A DNA stretch of 64,000 bases from JANQOH01 sp965201155 (GCA_965201155.1 OZ241752.1:2790001-2854000); one strand, 5' to 3'; shown: positions 17,359 to 27,030, counted from the first letter of the stretch. The notes: generated from the sequence alone by a model not told the origin. Numbers and translations: made by a program.

Positions 17359-18822
17359 GTGCTGTCGGTAGTGCAGATGCGGCAGGCTGATGCCCATGCC
17401 ATCGCTGCCGGAACGGCCGGCATTGTCCTGATGGACCGCGCCGGCGCCACCATTGCACGCGCCGTCCGGCGCCGCTGGACGCCGCGCCCGGTGCTGGTGC
17501 TGTGCGGGCCGGGCAATAATGGTGGCGACGGGTTTGCCGCCGCCGTCCGCCTTGCAGCGGAGGGCTGGCCGGTTACGCTTGCACTGGCCGGAGCACGCGA
17601 GGGGCTGCGCGGCGATGCGGCGCTCATGGCGGCGCGCTGGGAAGGGGCGATCGAGTCACTCGACCCGGCGCTTGCCGCCCGTCATGCCCTGGTGATCGAC
17701 GCGTTGTTCGGCGCCGGCCTCTCGCGGCCCGTGAGCAGCGCCGCTGCCGAGACGCTGGATGCGGTGGCAGCAACCGGCATGCCGGTTGCCGCGGTGGATG
17801 TGCCGAGCGGCGTTTCCGGCGATACCGGCAAGGTGCTGGGCACTGCGGCGCCGGCTGCGCTGACCGTCACCTTCTGCCGACCCAAGCCGGGCCATATGCT
17901 GTTGCCCGGCCGCGCATTATGCGGCGAGATCGATGTGGCCGATATCGGCATCGGCGCCGATAGTGTGGCTGCGGCCGGTCACACGGCCCGCGTCAACGGG
18001 CCGGCGCTGTGGCGCGGACGCCTGCCTCTGGCTGCGTCGGATGGGCACAAATACCGACGCGGCCATGCGGTTATTGTGGGCGGTGAGCAGACCACCGGTG
18101 CGGCGCGGCTGGCGGCGCGGGCGAGCCTGTGCGCCGGCGCCGGCCTGGTGACGGTCGCCGCGCCGGCGCCGGCATTGCCGGTCTATGAAGCCTCGCTCAC
18201 CGCGGTGATGACACAGCCGCTTGCGGCATGGCCGGCCCTGCTGGCGGACCCGCGCAAGAATGCGTTTCTTGTCGGCCCCGGAAACGGCGTCACCGGGGAA
18301 ACGCGTGAACGCAGCCTGGCGGCGCTGGCGGCCGGCAAGGCGGTGGTGCTGGACGCCGATGCACTGTCTGTATTTTCCGATGCCAGGGACGACCTGTATT
18401 TGGCAACGCGGGGCAGGCGCTGCATTCTCACACCCCATGACGGGGAATATGCCCGCCTGTTCGGTTTTTCCGGTGACCGGCTCACGCGCGCCCGTGCCGC
18501 GGCGGAGGCCTGCGGCGCAGTAGTCCTGCTGAAAGGGCCGGAAACGGTGATTGCGGCGCCGGACGGACGCGCCGTGATCGGCCTGGACGGCCCGCCCGAA
18601 CTTGCGACCGCCGGCACGGGAGATGTCCTGGCGGGCATCGTGACCGGGCTGTTGGCAGCGGGCGCGCCGCCCTTCGAAGCTGCCTGCACGGCTGCGTGGC
18701 TGCATGGTGCGGCTGCACCGCCGGGTCCCGGTCTGATCGCCGAAGACCTTGCCGACCGGCTGCCGGCGGCGCTTGCCGAAGCGGCGCAGCATCCCACTTC
18801 GTTCCTTGTTCCGGAGACCTGA
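17359..18822 (+). CDS. nnr: Bifunctional NAD(P)H-hydrate epimerase / ADP-dependent NAD(P)H-hydrate dehydratase
   Basis: This fused repair enzyme interconverts the epimers of hydrated NAD(P)H and dehydrates them back to NAD(P)H. The N-terminal YjeF domain includes LCGPGNNGGDGFAAAVRLA and LVIDALFGAGLSRP and VDVPSGVSGDTG. The C-terminal ribokinase-like domain includes HKYRRGHAVIVGG, LVGPGNG, LTPHDGEYARLFG and the catalytic GTGDVLAGIVTGLLA. The total is 487 residues. The GTG start gives VLSVVQMRQAD, aligning with family N-termini, with GGTGG seven bases upstream; the frame is open further upstream but that part is not conserved. The stop is one base from the next gene start, so the two are coupled. 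Confidence 0.9.
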   Translation: MLSVVQMRQADAHAIAAGTAGIVLMDRAGATIARAVRRRWTPRPVLVLCGPGNNGGDGFAAAVRLAAEGWPVTLALAGAREGLRGDAALMAARWEGAIESLDPALAARHALVIDALFGAGLSRPVSSAAAETLDAVAATGMPVAAVDVPSGVSGDTGKVLGTAAPAALTVTFCRPKPGHMLLPGRALCGEIDVADIGIGADSVAAAGHTARVNGPALWRGRLPLAASDGHKYRRGHAVIVGGEQTTGAARLAARASLCAGAGLVTVAAPAPALPVYEASLTAVMTQPLAAWPALLADPRKNAFLVGPGNGVTGETRERSLAALAAGKAVVLDADALSVFSDARDDLYLATRGRRCILTPHDGEYARLFGFSGDRLTRARAAAEACGAVVLLKGPETVIAAPDGRAVIGLDGPPELATAGTGDVLAGIVTGLLAAGAPPFEAACTAAWLHGAAAPPGPGLIAEDLADRLPAALAEAAQHPTSFLVPET

Positions 18823-18823
18823 C

Positions 18824-19597
18824 ATGGCTATGTCGCTGGTTACGGTGGCGGCTGCGCCGCCGATTGCGGTCGTGACGATGAATCGACCCGAAAAACGCAA
18901 CGCGCTTTCAAAGCAGCTTCGCCGCGAACTGCGTGAGGTTGCGGATACCCTCGATGAACGCGACGACCTTTCCTGTGTGATACTGACCGGCGCCGGGGCA
19001 GTGTTTTCAGCCGGTGCGGACCTCTCGGAAGGGGATGCGTTCGGGGCGGGTGTCCCATTGGCGCAAGCGCGCCGGATCGCGCGGTTGGGCGCCGATATGT
19101 GCGCCGCCTGGGAGCGCCTGCGTCCGCTCACCATCGCCGCCGTCAACGGTGCTGCGGTCGGCGGCGGCATGTCGCTCGCGGTATCGTGCGATTTTCGCGT
19201 GATGGCGCGGGGCGCCTTCTTTCACGCGCCGGAAGTCGATCTGGGGATCAACTTCACCTGGAACAGTCTGCCGCGGATCGGCAATCTGGTGGGGCCGGCG
19301 CGCGCCAAGCTGATCGGCGCGCTGGCGCGGTGGATCGACGCCGAGACGGCGCTTGCCTGGGGCCTGTGCGAAAGCGTTGCCGACGACGCCATGGCGGCGG
19401 CCCATATTCTGGCGGAGGAAATCTGCGCGCGCCCGCGCGTGGCGCAGCAGATGGTGAAGGAATCGGTAAACCGGCATTTTGCCATGCCGAACTCGGTTTA
19501 TCTGGACCAGGACCAGATCGTGCTGATGAGCACGCGCCCGGAAACCCGCGAGCATGTGGAAGCGGTGACGACCCGCCTGAAGGCGCAGAGGAAATGA
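18824..19597 (+). CDS. Enoyl-CoA hydratase/isomerase family (crotonase fold) protein
   Basis: A 257-residue crotonase-superfamily protein. The CoA-binding and oxyanion segments are present: NRPEKRNALS, GAGAVFSAGADLSE, and AVNGAAVGGGMSLAVSCDFRV. One catalytic Glu (as in HAPEVDLGI) is present. The position that in classical enoyl-CoA hydratase holds the other Glu (GGCE-type) reads GGMS here, so activity may be isomerase, hydrolase or another crotonase reaction rather than hydration. GGAG lies in front of the ATG, one base after the nnr stop. It converges with the ABC importer operon, only 8 bases away. Confidence 0.85.
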   Translation: MAMSLVTVAAAPPIAVVTMNRPEKRNALSKQLRRELREVADTLDERDDLSCVILTGAGAVFSAGADLSEGDAFGAGVPLAQARRIARLGADMCAAWERLRPLTIAAVNGAAVGGGMSLAVSCDFRVMARGAFFHAPEVDLGINFTWNSLPRIGNLVGPARAKLIGALARWIDAETALAWGLCESVADDAMAAAHILAEEICARPRVAQQMVKESVNRHFAMPNSVYLDQDQIVLMSTRPETREHVEAVTTRLKAQRK

Positions 19598-19605
19598 GCG
19601 CGGCC

Positions 19606-20511
19606 CTATCGCCTGAGCGCGCGCGGGTCGAGGGCGTCCTGCAGGCCGTCGCCGAGAAAGTTGAAGGCGATGACGGTGAGGAAGATCGCGCATCCCGGCC
19701 AGACGGCCAGCATCGGTGCCTCGTAGATCATTTCCTGCGCGTTGGTGAGCATGTTGCCCCAACTGGCGATGGGGGGCTGGATGCCAAGGCCGAGAAAGCT
19801 CAGCACCGATTCCAGCAGGATGATATTTCCCACCGACAGGGTGGTGGCGACGATGATCGGCGAGACGGCATTGGGCAGGATATGCCGGAACATGATGCGC
19901 GCACCGCCGGCGCCCTGGCTTTTCGCGGCCAGCACGAACTCGCGTTCGCGCAGGCTGAGCGCTGCCCCGCGTACCAGCCGCGCGACGGTTGTCCAGCCGA
20001 CCAGCGCGATGATGATCACGATGCGGTAGAGCGAGATTTCGGGCGCCGCGGCGAGATCGCCCGGCAGCCCCAGTTTTTGCAGGTCGATCGCCGCGAGCAC
20101 GATAAGCAGCGGCAGCAGCGGCAGGGCGATGACGGTATCGGTGAGGCGCATCAGCAGCGCATCGAGCCAGCCCCCGTAATAACCTGCGGCAAGGCCCACC
20201 ACAGTGCCGATGACGGCGGCAATGACGGCGGTTGACAGTCCTACCAGGAGTGAGATGCGCCCGCCATAGAGCAGCCGCAGCGCCACATCGCGCCCGATTT
20301 CATCCGTGCCAAGGGGGTGTACGCCGGAAGGCGGTGCGTAACGTGCGAGCAGGTTGACGTCGTTCGGCCCCAGGTCCAGCCATGCGGCGGCAAGCGGCGC
20401 CGCTAGCGCCAGCAGCCCCAGCCCCACCAGCACAAGGCCGCTCAATACCGCCATGCGGTGTTCCACAAACCTTGTCAGGGTGAGACGGAACAGCGAGCGG
20501 CGGCGCGTCAT
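19606..20511 (-). CDS. Peptide-type ABC transporter permease (OppC/DppC class)
   Basis: Second inner-membrane permease of the importer. The 301-residue product has about six membrane segments. The OppC-type N-terminal features are FVEHRMAVLSGLVLVGLGLL and HPLGTDEIGRDVALRLLYGGRISL. The permease EAA loop that contacts the ATPases is EREFVLAAKSQGAGGARIMFRHILPNA (about residues 190-216). It is the last gene of the operon and begins 10 bases after the first permease gene. Confidence 0.93.
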   Translation of the reverse strand: MTRRRSLFRLTLTRFVEHRMAVLSGLVLVGLGLLALAAPLAAAWLDLGPNDVNLLARYAPPSGVHPLGTDEIGRDVALRLLYGGRISLLVGLSTAVIAAVIGTVVGLAAGYYGGWLDALLMRLTDTVIALPLLPLLIVLAAIDLQKLGLPGDLAAAPEISLYRIVIIIALVGWTTVARLVRGAALSLREREFVLAAKSQGAGGARIMFRHILPNAVSPIIVATTLSVGNIILLESVLSFLGLGIQPPIASWGNMLTNAQEMIYEAPMLAVWPGCAIFLTVIAFNFLGDGLQDALDPRALRR

Positions 20512-20521
20512 CGCTGCTGTC

Positions 20522-21478
20522 TCACCGGTAACTCACGCGCGGATCGAGCCACGCATAGCACAGGTCCGCAAGCAGATTGCCGATCAGCACCAGTGCAGTC
20601 GCGAACAACAGGCTGACCAGCGCCATATTGTAGTCATTGCCCATGATCGAGTCGTAGATCAGCTTTCCCATGCCGAGATAGCCGAACATGGTTTCGGTGA
20701 TCAGGGCGCCGGAAAACAGTGTTCCGAAACCGAGCGCGAGGATCGTCACGACCGGGATCATGGCGTTGCGCAGCGCATGGCGGATGACAATGCGGGCGCG
20801 CCGCGCGCCCTTCGCGCGGGCGGTGCGGATATAGTCCTGGCGCAGCACTTCCATCATCGAGGCACGGACAAAGCGCGTGAGACCGCCGATGCTGGCGACG
20901 CTGAGCGCGATGATCGGCAGGACCAGATAACGCGCCTGTTCCCACATGCCGCCATCGCCGTCCAACGCACCCATGCCGCCGGCCGGCAGCCAGCCCAGTT
21001 CCACGGCAAACAGCATGATGAGCAGCAGCGCCAGCCAGAATACCGGCACTGAAATGCCCGCCAGGGCAGTGAAATTCACCGCATAGTCGGTGAGGGAATA
21101 GGGCCGCAGAGCAGAAATCACGCCGATGGGGACGGCAAGAACCAGCGACAACAGCAGGGTCAGTCCCATCAGCACCAGGGTATTGCCGAGGCGCGGGGCC
21201 AGTACTTCCAGCACCGGCCGGTTATGGATGCGCGAATAGCCGAAATCGCCGGCCGCGGCGGCGGAAAGCCAGTTGCCGTAGCGTTCCAGTAGCGGCTTGT
21301 CGAGGCCGTACAGCGCCTTCAACCGCACGGCGTCTTCGGGCGTCAGATTGGGGTCGGACTGCACCATGATGTCGATGGGGTCGCCGGGCATCAGCGCCAT
21401 CAGGCCGTAGATAGCGAACGACATCAGGATCAGCACCACCAGCGATTGCACCAGGCGGCCAGCGACATAGCGGGTCAT
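20522..21478 (-). CDS. Peptide-type ABC transporter permease (OppB/DppB class)
   Basis: First permease of the importer. The 318-residue product starts MTRYVAGRLVQSLVVLILMS, the usual OppB-type N-terminus. It has MPGDPIDIM and the EAA loop RQDYIRTARAKGARRARIVIRHALRNAMIPV. Six membrane helices are expected. Its ATG overlaps the stop of the upstream ATPase gene (ATGA), so the frame beginning 25 codons earlier was rejected. Confidence 0.94.
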   Translation of the reverse strand: MTRYVAGRLVQSLVVLILMSFAIYGLMALMPGDPIDIMVQSDPNLTPEDAVRLKALYGLDKPLLERYGNWLSAAAAGDFGYSRIHNRPVLEVLAPRLGNTLVLMGLTLLLSLVLAVPIGVISALRPYSLTDYAVNFTALAGISVPVFWLALLLIMLFAVELGWLPAGGMGALDGDGGMWEQARYLVLPIIALSVASIGGLTRFVRASMMEVLRQDYIRTARAKGARRARIVIRHALRNAMIPVVTILALGFGTLFSGALITETMFGYLGMGKLIYDSIMGNDYNMALVSLLFATALVLIGNLLADLCYAWLDPRVSYR

Positions 21479-22434
21479 GGCACGACCGGATGGTGGCAGG
21501 CGACGGCATGGCCCGGCGCTATCGTCTCGAGGGTTGGCGCGGTGCGCCGGCACAGGCTGTCGGCCTTTGGGCAGCGCGGATGGAAAGCGCAGCCTGCGGG
21601 CGGCTCCAGCGGGTTCGGCGCTTCCCCCTGCAAGGCGCGCCCGCGGCGGCGGCTGCGGCCCGGTTCGGGGACAGCGGCGCGCAAGGCGAGGGTATAGGGG
21701 TGCCGGGGCGCTGCAAACAGTTCGGCGCGCCTCGCGGATTCCACGATGCGACCGAGATACATGACAGCAACGCGGTCGGCGACGAATTCCACCACCGCCA
21801 GATCGTGAGTGATGAACAGCCAGGCGATGCCGCGCGCCGCCTGGAGGTCGCGCAGCAGATTCAATATCTGGCTCTGGATCGACACATCGAGCGCGGAGAC
21901 GGGTTCGTCGGCGATGATCACCGCCGGTTCCAACGCCAAGGCGCGGGCGATACCGATGCGCTGCCGCTGGCCGCCCGAAAATTCGTGCGGGTAGCGGTCA
22001 AGCTGCGTGTCCGACAGGCCCACAGCAGCAACCAGTTCGGCCACGCGCCGCCGCCGCTCGCGGCGGTCGCCGGCGCGGTGGATACGCAGCGGCTCCTCGA
22101 TGATTGCGCCGGCGGTCATGCGCGGGTCGAGGGAGGCCACCGGATCCTGAAACACCATCTGGACGGTGCGGCGCGCGCTCGGGCCCGCCTCGTCGAACGG
22201 CCGGCCCCTCACGCGCACAGCGCCTGAGGTAGGCGAATACAAGCCGCCAAGTACGCGCCCGAGAGTGGTCTTGCCGCAACCGCTCTCGCCGATCAGCGCC
22301 AGCGTCTCCCCGGCATCGAGGCTGAGATCAACGCCGTTTACGGCATGGACGACGCTGCGCCGGCGGGCGAACAGGCCGGCCCGGCCGGCCGGAAAATGCT
22401 TCACCAGCGCGCGGCATTCGAGCAGGGCGGTCAT
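21475..22434 (-). CDS. Peptide-type ABC transporter ATP-binding protein (OppF/DppF class)
   Basis: Cytoplasmic ATPase. The 319-residue product contains Walker A GESGCGKTT, Q-loop VFQDPVASLDPRM, signature FSGGQRQRIGIARAL and Walker B VIIADEPVSALDVS. The C-terminal extension has the OppD/F region CAFHPRCPKADSLCRRTAP, whose Cys spacing is typical of OppD/DppF proteins that carry an iron-sulphur cluster. It overlaps both neighbours by four bases (ATGA at each end), showing tight translational coupling. Confidence 0.94.
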   Translation of the reverse strand: MTALLECRALVKHFPAGRAGLFARRRSVVHAVNGVDLSLDAGETLALIGESGCGKTTLGRVLGGLYSPTSGAVRVRGRPFDEAGPSARRTVQMVFQDPVASLDPRMTAGAIIEEPLRIHRAGDRRERRRRVAELVAAVGLSDTQLDRYPHEFSGGQRQRIGIARALALEPAVIIADEPVSALDVSIQSQILNLLRDLQAARGIAWLFITHDLAVVEFVADRVAVMYLGRIVESARRAELFAAPRHPYTLALRAAVPEPGRSRRRGRALQGEAPNPLEPPAGCAFHPRCPKADSLCRRTAPTLETIAPGHAVACHHPVVP

Positions 22435-23411
22435 GCGTGCTCAAGCAGCAGGCAGGCGGCGCTGCGGTCGTTGTCGAGAGCCTTCAGGCGCGGCGTCGAG
22501 CGCCGGCATTCGGCCATTGCGGAGGGGCAGCGGTCGTGGAATGCGCATCCGGGCGGCGGCGCGGACAGGTCAGGAACGGCACCGCCGATCGCCGGCAGGC
22601 GCTCATGCCGCGCGCCGATGCGCGGCAAGGTGGCCAGCAGCGCGGCCGTATAGGGGTGGTGCGGCGCGGCGAAAAGCTTGTGCGACGGGGCCTGCTCGAC
22701 GATGCGCCCCGCATACATCACGGCGACAGTGTCCGCGATCTCCGAGATGACGCCGAGATCGTGGCTGATAAACAGGATCGCCGTGCCGTGCTCTTCCTGA
22801 AGGTCGAGCAGCAATTCCAGAATCTGCGCCTGGACGGTGACGTCGAGCGCCGTTGTGGGCTCGTCGGCGATCAGCAGCGCAGGGCGCGCGGCGACTGCCA
22901 TGGCGATCATCACCCGCTGTCGCATGCCGCCGGACAGTTGATGCGGGTAATTTTCGGCGCGCTCGCGTGCTTGCGGAATTCCCACCCTGTCCAGCAGTTC
23001 CACGGCGCCGGACCACGCTGCCTGCCGGCTGCAATTGTCGTGCAGGGACAGGACTTCGGCAATTTGCTCGCCGGCGCGCGAAACCGGGTTCAGCGCCGTC
23101 ATGGGTTCCTGAAACACCATGCCCATATCGCGTCCGCGAATGTCGCACAGGGCGTCTTCGGAGAGGCCGATCAGCGGCCGGCCGTGCAGCATGACGGTGC
23201 CTCGGGCGATTTGTCCCGGCGGGTCGATCAGGCCCATCACCGCCAGCGTGGTCACGGTCTTGCCGCAGCCGCTCTCGCCGACAAGGCCGAGTGTACACCC
23301 AGCCTCGATACGGAACGACACGCCGTCCACCGCGGTCACCGGGCCGGCGGTGGTGTCGAATGTGACGGCGAGATCGGAAACGCTGAGGACCGGCGGATCC
23401 GGGTCGCTCAT
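22431..23411 (-). CDS. Peptide-type ABC transporter ATP-binding protein (OppD/DppD class)
   Basis: Partner ATPase of the importer. The 326-residue product, starting MSDPDPPVLSVSDLAV, has Walker A GESGCGKTV, Q-loop VFQEPMTALNPVSRAG, signature LSGGMRQRVMIAMAV and Walker B LLIADEPTTALDVT. The C-terminal cluster is CAFHDRCPSAMAECRRSTP. A longer frame opens 71 codons upstream but overlaps the preceding gene heavily, so the later ATG is chosen. It starts four bases after the stop of the binding-protein gene. Confidence 0.94.
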   Translation of the reverse strand: MSDPDPPVLSVSDLAVTFDTTAGPVTAVDGVSFRIEAGCTLGLVGESGCGKTVTTLAVMGLIDPPGQIARGTVMLHGRPLIGLSEDALCDIRGRDMGMVFQEPMTALNPVSRAGEQIAEVLSLHDNCSRQAAWSGAVELLDRVGIPQARERAENYPHQLSGGMRQRVMIAMAVAARPALLIADEPTTALDVTVQAQILELLLDLQEEHGTAILFISHDLGVISEIADTVAVMYAGRIVEQAPSHKLFAAPHHPYTAALLATLPRIGARHERLPAIGGAVPDLSAPPPGCAFHDRCPSAMAECRRSTPRLKALDNDRSAACLLLEHA

Positions 23412-23415
23412 CGGC

Positions 23416-25071
23416 TCAGTGTTCGGCGCGCCATTCCTCGATCCACATGGTGGTGGTGACCAGATGTCCGGTCGGGCGCAGGCCGCGCAGCCATTTCGGG
23501 AAAATGTAGGATTCGGCGCGGAAATAGAGCGGCAGGGCGGGCAGGTCGGTGGCGTAGAGCGTCTGAAGCTCGGCCCACAGGGGCAGGCGCGCCGCCGGAT
23601 CAAGCTCGCGCTCGATCGTGTCAATCACTTCATCCATGCGCGGGTTGCGGTAGCCGGGGAAGTTCTGTCCGGTCCAGCCATTGTCGGCGCTCGGAATCTG
23701 ATCGGATTTCAGCGTAGCCAGCGGGACAGATTCCGGCGCGCTGAGCCACGCATACATGGACAAGCCGGGATTTTCGCGCCTTGTCACGGTCTCGCCGAAA
23801 AACACCCGCGCCGGCTCATTGCGAATGATGGCGCGAATGCCCACCGCGGCCCACTGGCTTTGCAGGACCTGCTGCACGAGTTCGCGTGATTTGTTGCCGG
23901 CTGTGGTCATCAGCGGAAAGGACAGCGCCTCGCCCTGGTCATTGTGCCGGACACCGTCGACCACGCGATGCCATCCGGCTTCATCGAGAAGCTGTGCGGC
24001 GCGTTCGGGATCGTACCCATAGACGGGTATGTCGGCACTGTACACGCGGTCGAGCGGATTGACATTGGAATGGGCGACGGGCTGGTGTCCGCCAAACAAC
24101 TGCTCGCTGAGCAGCTCGCGGTCCAGCGCATATAGCAGCGCCCGGCGCACGCGCACATCGGCAAGATGCGGATTGTCGAGATACACATCCATATGTTCGT
24201 AGATGAGGCCGGGCTTGTAGAGAATGTCATAACGACCGCCATGCCGGCGCTCGAACGACAGGGCTTGCTCGACGCTGAATCCCAGTTCACCGGCGATATA
24301 GTCGATCTCGCCGGAAAGCAGGTTCGCTTCGAGCGCGGCGGTGTTCTCGATGACGCGGATAACGACCCGGTCGAATTGCGGCGGCGCGCCGTACCATGTG
24401 GGGTTGCGCTCCAGGACGATATGCGAGCCGGAGGCGAACTCGCTCACCCGATAGGGGCCGAAATAAAGGCCGGGATTGGTGGGGTCGGCGTCATAGAGCG
24501 TGCGGAAGCGGTATTCGGCGGGCTCGGCGTAGACGGCGCGTTCCAGATGCGCGGGCAACGGCATCAGGCCGTAATTGTTGTACTGATAGGTGAGCCGGTC
24601 GACATGAACGGTGAAGGTCTTGTCGTCGATCACGTCAATGGCGAGGGTGCGGCGAAACCCCTCAATGCCGGCGAAACCGGACAGTTCATTGCGTCCGACC
24701 TGCCAGGTAAAGACGACGTCGTGGGCCGTTACCGGCGTGCCGTCGCCCCAGGTGGCGTCGGGGTGGATGTCATAGGTCACGGCGACGCCGGTGTCTCCAT
24801 TGTCCAGGGTTTCGCGCGCAGCAAGGCCGTTTTCGATCGTCGGCAGGCGGGTGCACAGGTGGCACACCAGTTTCCAGTCCTGATCGTAGGAGGTGAAGGG
24901 CCGCATCGCAGCGTTGAGCACATAGGATTGCGCCAGCATCTGGTTGATATGCGGATGCAGTGTCGCCGGAAACTGGGTCATGCCGATGACCAGCGTGTCC
25001 CGGGCGGCCCCGGAAACGGGGACCGCAAGCGCAGCCATGGCGGCAAGGATGAGCGCGAAAAGTCTGGGCAT
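23416..25071 (-). CDS. Periplasmic peptide-type solute-binding protein (family 5)
   Basis: Substrate receptor of the importer. The 551-residue product has a signal peptide MPRLFALILAAMAALAVPVSGA. Family 5 features include TQFPATLHPHINQMLAQ, VTYDIHPDATWGDGTPVTAHDVVFTW and YLDNPHLADVRVRRALLYALDRE. It lacks a lipobox Cys at the cleavage site, so it is probably soluble. It is first in the five-gene operon (binding protein, two ATPases, two permeases). The ligand could be oligopeptides, or sugars or opines as in other family 5 members; sequence does not settle this. Confidence 0.92.
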   Translation of the reverse strand: MPRLFALILAAMAALAVPVSGAARDTLVIGMTQFPATLHPHINQMLAQSYVLNAAMRPFTSYDQDWKLVCHLCTRLPTIENGLAARETLDNGDTGVAVTYDIHPDATWGDGTPVTAHDVVFTWQVGRNELSGFAGIEGFRRTLAIDVIDDKTFTVHVDRLTYQYNNYGLMPLPAHLERAVYAEPAEYRFRTLYDADPTNPGLYFGPYRVSEFASGSHIVLERNPTWYGAPPQFDRVVIRVIENTAALEANLLSGEIDYIAGELGFSVEQALSFERRHGGRYDILYKPGLIYEHMDVYLDNPHLADVRVRRALLYALDRELLSEQLFGGHQPVAHSNVNPLDRVYSADIPVYGYDPERAAQLLDEAGWHRVVDGVRHNDQGEALSFPLMTTAGNKSRELVQQVLQSQWAAVGIRAIIRNEPARVFFGETVTRRENPGLSMYAWLSAPESVPLATLKSDQIPSADNGWTGQNFPGYRNPRMDEVIDTIERELDPAARLPLWAELQTLYATDLPALPLYFRAESYIFPKWLRGLRPTGHLVTTTMWIEEWRAEH

Positions 25072-25232
25072 GGAACGGAACCTCGGATCAGCGGTCTGGC
25101 GGCCTTCGGCAGAAGACAATTCACTGTAGCACATGCGCCGATGCGTCGTCCGCGGCGGTTGACTGTACCTGCCCGCTCATGGAACGATTGCCGGTACTGC
25201 GAGGGGGCAATGCGGTACACGGAGACTGAGCT

Positions 25233-26003
25233 ATGCGGCTGGAAAACAAGATTGCGCTGATCAGCGCGGGGGCGTCGGGGATGGGGCGCGCGGGCGCGCT
25301 GCTGTTCGCCCGCGAGGGCGCGAAAGTAACGGTAGTCGATATCGACACCGCCGGCGCCGAAGCGGTTGCGGAGGAGGTTCGCGCCGCAGGCGGGGAGGCG
25401 GTGGCGGTCGCGGCCGACCTGACCCGGGACGACGACGCACGGCGTATCGTGCATGCCGCCGTCGATGCGTTCGGCGGTCTCGATATCCTGTGGAATCATG
25501 TCGGCCATCCCGGCCCGGGGCGCATAGAAGGGCTGGACATGGCGGATTATGCGGTGGCGATGGACCTGAATATTCGCAGCGTGCTGGTGACAACCACCGA
25601 GGCGCTGCCGGCGCTGCGGGCGCGAAACGGCGGCGCCATCCTGTTCACGGCGTCGATAGCCGGGTTGGCCGGCTCGCCGTTCAGTCCCGTCTATTCCGCA
25701 GCCAAGTTCGGCGTGGTCGGGCTGATGCAGTCCATGGCGTGCCGCTATGGACCGGAAGGTATCCGCGTGAACGCCGTCTGCCCAGCGCCCATCGAAACGC
25801 CGATGCTGGACATCTTCATGCTGCGACCGGATACCCAGGGCGACCGCGACGCCAACCGGGAGCGCATGAAGGGGGCGATTCCCCTTGGGCGCACCGGCAA
25901 GCCGGAGGAAGTGGCGAATGCGGCACTGTTCCTGTGCTCCGACGAAGCGTCGTTCATCAATGGCGTAGCGCTGCCGGTGGACGGCGGCTATCTCGCGCGC
26001 TGA
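25233..26003 (+). CDS. Short-chain dehydrogenase/reductase
   Basis: A classical SDR of 256 residues using NAD(P). The cofactor glycine motif is SAGASGMGRAG and the acidic residue after strand 2 (VVDID) favours NAD(H). The catalytic residues are Ser in TASIAG and Tyr/Lys in YSAAKFG. The usual NNAG motif is changed to NHVG. The C-terminus FINGVALPVDGGYLAR is typical. GGAG lies before the ATG. It is divergent from the ABC importer and followed three bases later by a methyltransferase gene. Substrate unknown. Confidence 0.9.
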   Translation: MRLENKIALISAGASGMGRAGALLFAREGAKVTVVDIDTAGAEAVAEEVRAAGGEAVAVAADLTRDDDARRIVHAAVDAFGGLDILWNHVGHPGPGRIEGLDMADYAVAMDLNIRSVLVTTTEALPALRARNGGAILFTASIAGLAGSPFSPVYSAAKFGVVGLMQSMACRYGPEGIRVNAVCPAPIETPMLDIFMLRPDTQGDRDANRERMKGAIPLGRTGKPEEVANAALFLCSDEASFINGVALPVDGGYLAR

Positions 26004-26006
26004 CCG

Positions 26007-26834
26007 ATGGCAATCGAGGCATCACGCGAGCCGGCGGCGTTCCGAGCGTTCGAGCATGAGGGCTGGCAGCGGGCGGCGGAAGCCTATGCCCGCTCATGGG
26101 CGCGGGTAACGATACAAACAACCGGGCCGCTGCTGGACGCCGCGGGAGTGACGGCCGGCACCAGATTTCTGGATGTGTGCTGTGGTCCGGGCCTGATCGC
26201 GGGCGCGGCGCATGAACGCGGCGCGGAAGCACGCGGCGTCGACCTGTCGGAGAAATTTGTCGAGATCGCAATGGGGCGTTATCCGGGTGTTGCCTTCGGA
26301 ACCGGTGATGCCGAGGCGCTGGCCTTTGCGGACGGGTCGTTCGACGCGGTGGTTTCCGGTTACGGGATCATTCATGTGCCGGATCCGCAGGCGGCACTGG
26401 CCGAGATGGCGCGCGTGCTGCGTCCGGGCGGGCGGCTGGCTGTGAGCGTGTGGTCGCGGCCGGAGCCGGGCACGGGCTTTGGCATTGTCTATTCGGCGGT
26501 ACAAGCCCATGCGGATTTGTCGGTTCCGCTGCCGCACGGCCCTGATTTTTTCCAGTTCAGCAGCCCGGAAGTGCTGTCGGAAGCGCTTTCCACCGTCGGT
26601 CTTGCCGAGGTTTCCGTGACGCGCGTCGAGCAGGTGTTTCAGCCGGAGGGGCCGGACACGCTCTACAAGCTGGTGACCGAGGCGGCGGTTCGTCTTGCGG
26701 GCTTGCTGCGCGGGCAGACGGAGGAGCGCCGCGAGGCGGTGCGCAAGGCAATCGCCGCCGGCATGGCCGCCCAACCCGACCCCGCGGCGATCCCCATGCC
26801 CGCCTACGTCGCGTCAGGAGTCAAGCCGGGCTGA
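26007..26834 (+). CDS. Class I SAM-dependent methyltransferase
   Basis: A 275-residue UbiE-like methyltransferase. The SAM-binding motif I is LDVCCGPGLIAGAAHERGAEARGVDLS. Motif II is FGTGDAEALAFADGSFDAVVSGYGIIHV and motif III is VLRPGGRLAVSVW. The C-terminal substrate region is variable. It is coupled to the SDR gene (three bases between stop and start) and is the last gene before the decayed island. Substrate not evident. Confidence 0.88.
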   Translation: MAIEASREPAAFRAFEHEGWQRAAEAYARSWARVTIQTTGPLLDAAGVTAGTRFLDVCCGPGLIAGAAHERGAEARGVDLSEKFVEIAMGRYPGVAFGTGDAEALAFADGSFDAVVSGYGIIHVPDPQAALAEMARVLRPGGRLAVSVWSRPEPGTGFGIVYSAVQAHADLSVPLPHGPDFFQFSSPEVLSEALSTVGLAEVSVTRVEQVFQPEGPDTLYKLVTEAAVRLAGLLRGQTEERREAVRKAIAAGMAAQPDPAAIPMPAYVASGVKPG

Positions 26835-26915
26835 AGCGCTGAAGGGCGGGTTACGGGCTTTATTTCGCTGCGCAATCGGGGCGGCTCGTGCCAAGCTTGC
26901 CCGGTGCTCTGTAAA

Positions 26916-27008
26916 TCCGACAAGTCGTTCCGGCAAGAATTGGCGGACGTCGGGGTTGCCCGCGCGGCTCGACAACCGGAGTTTGTCTGCGCAGGCGGAC
27001 TTGTCGGA
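26916..27008. repeat. Inverted repeat on the left flank of the IS element
   Basis: TCCGACAAGTC (26916-26926) and GACTTGTCGGA (26998-27008) are perfect 11-base inverted copies, 71 bases apart, in non-coding sequence between the methyltransferase gene and the IS. They may be the remains of another mobile element or of a recombination site; no gene is associated with them. Confidence 0.4.
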
Positions 27009-27030
27009 AATCATATCGCATACAGCCTTG

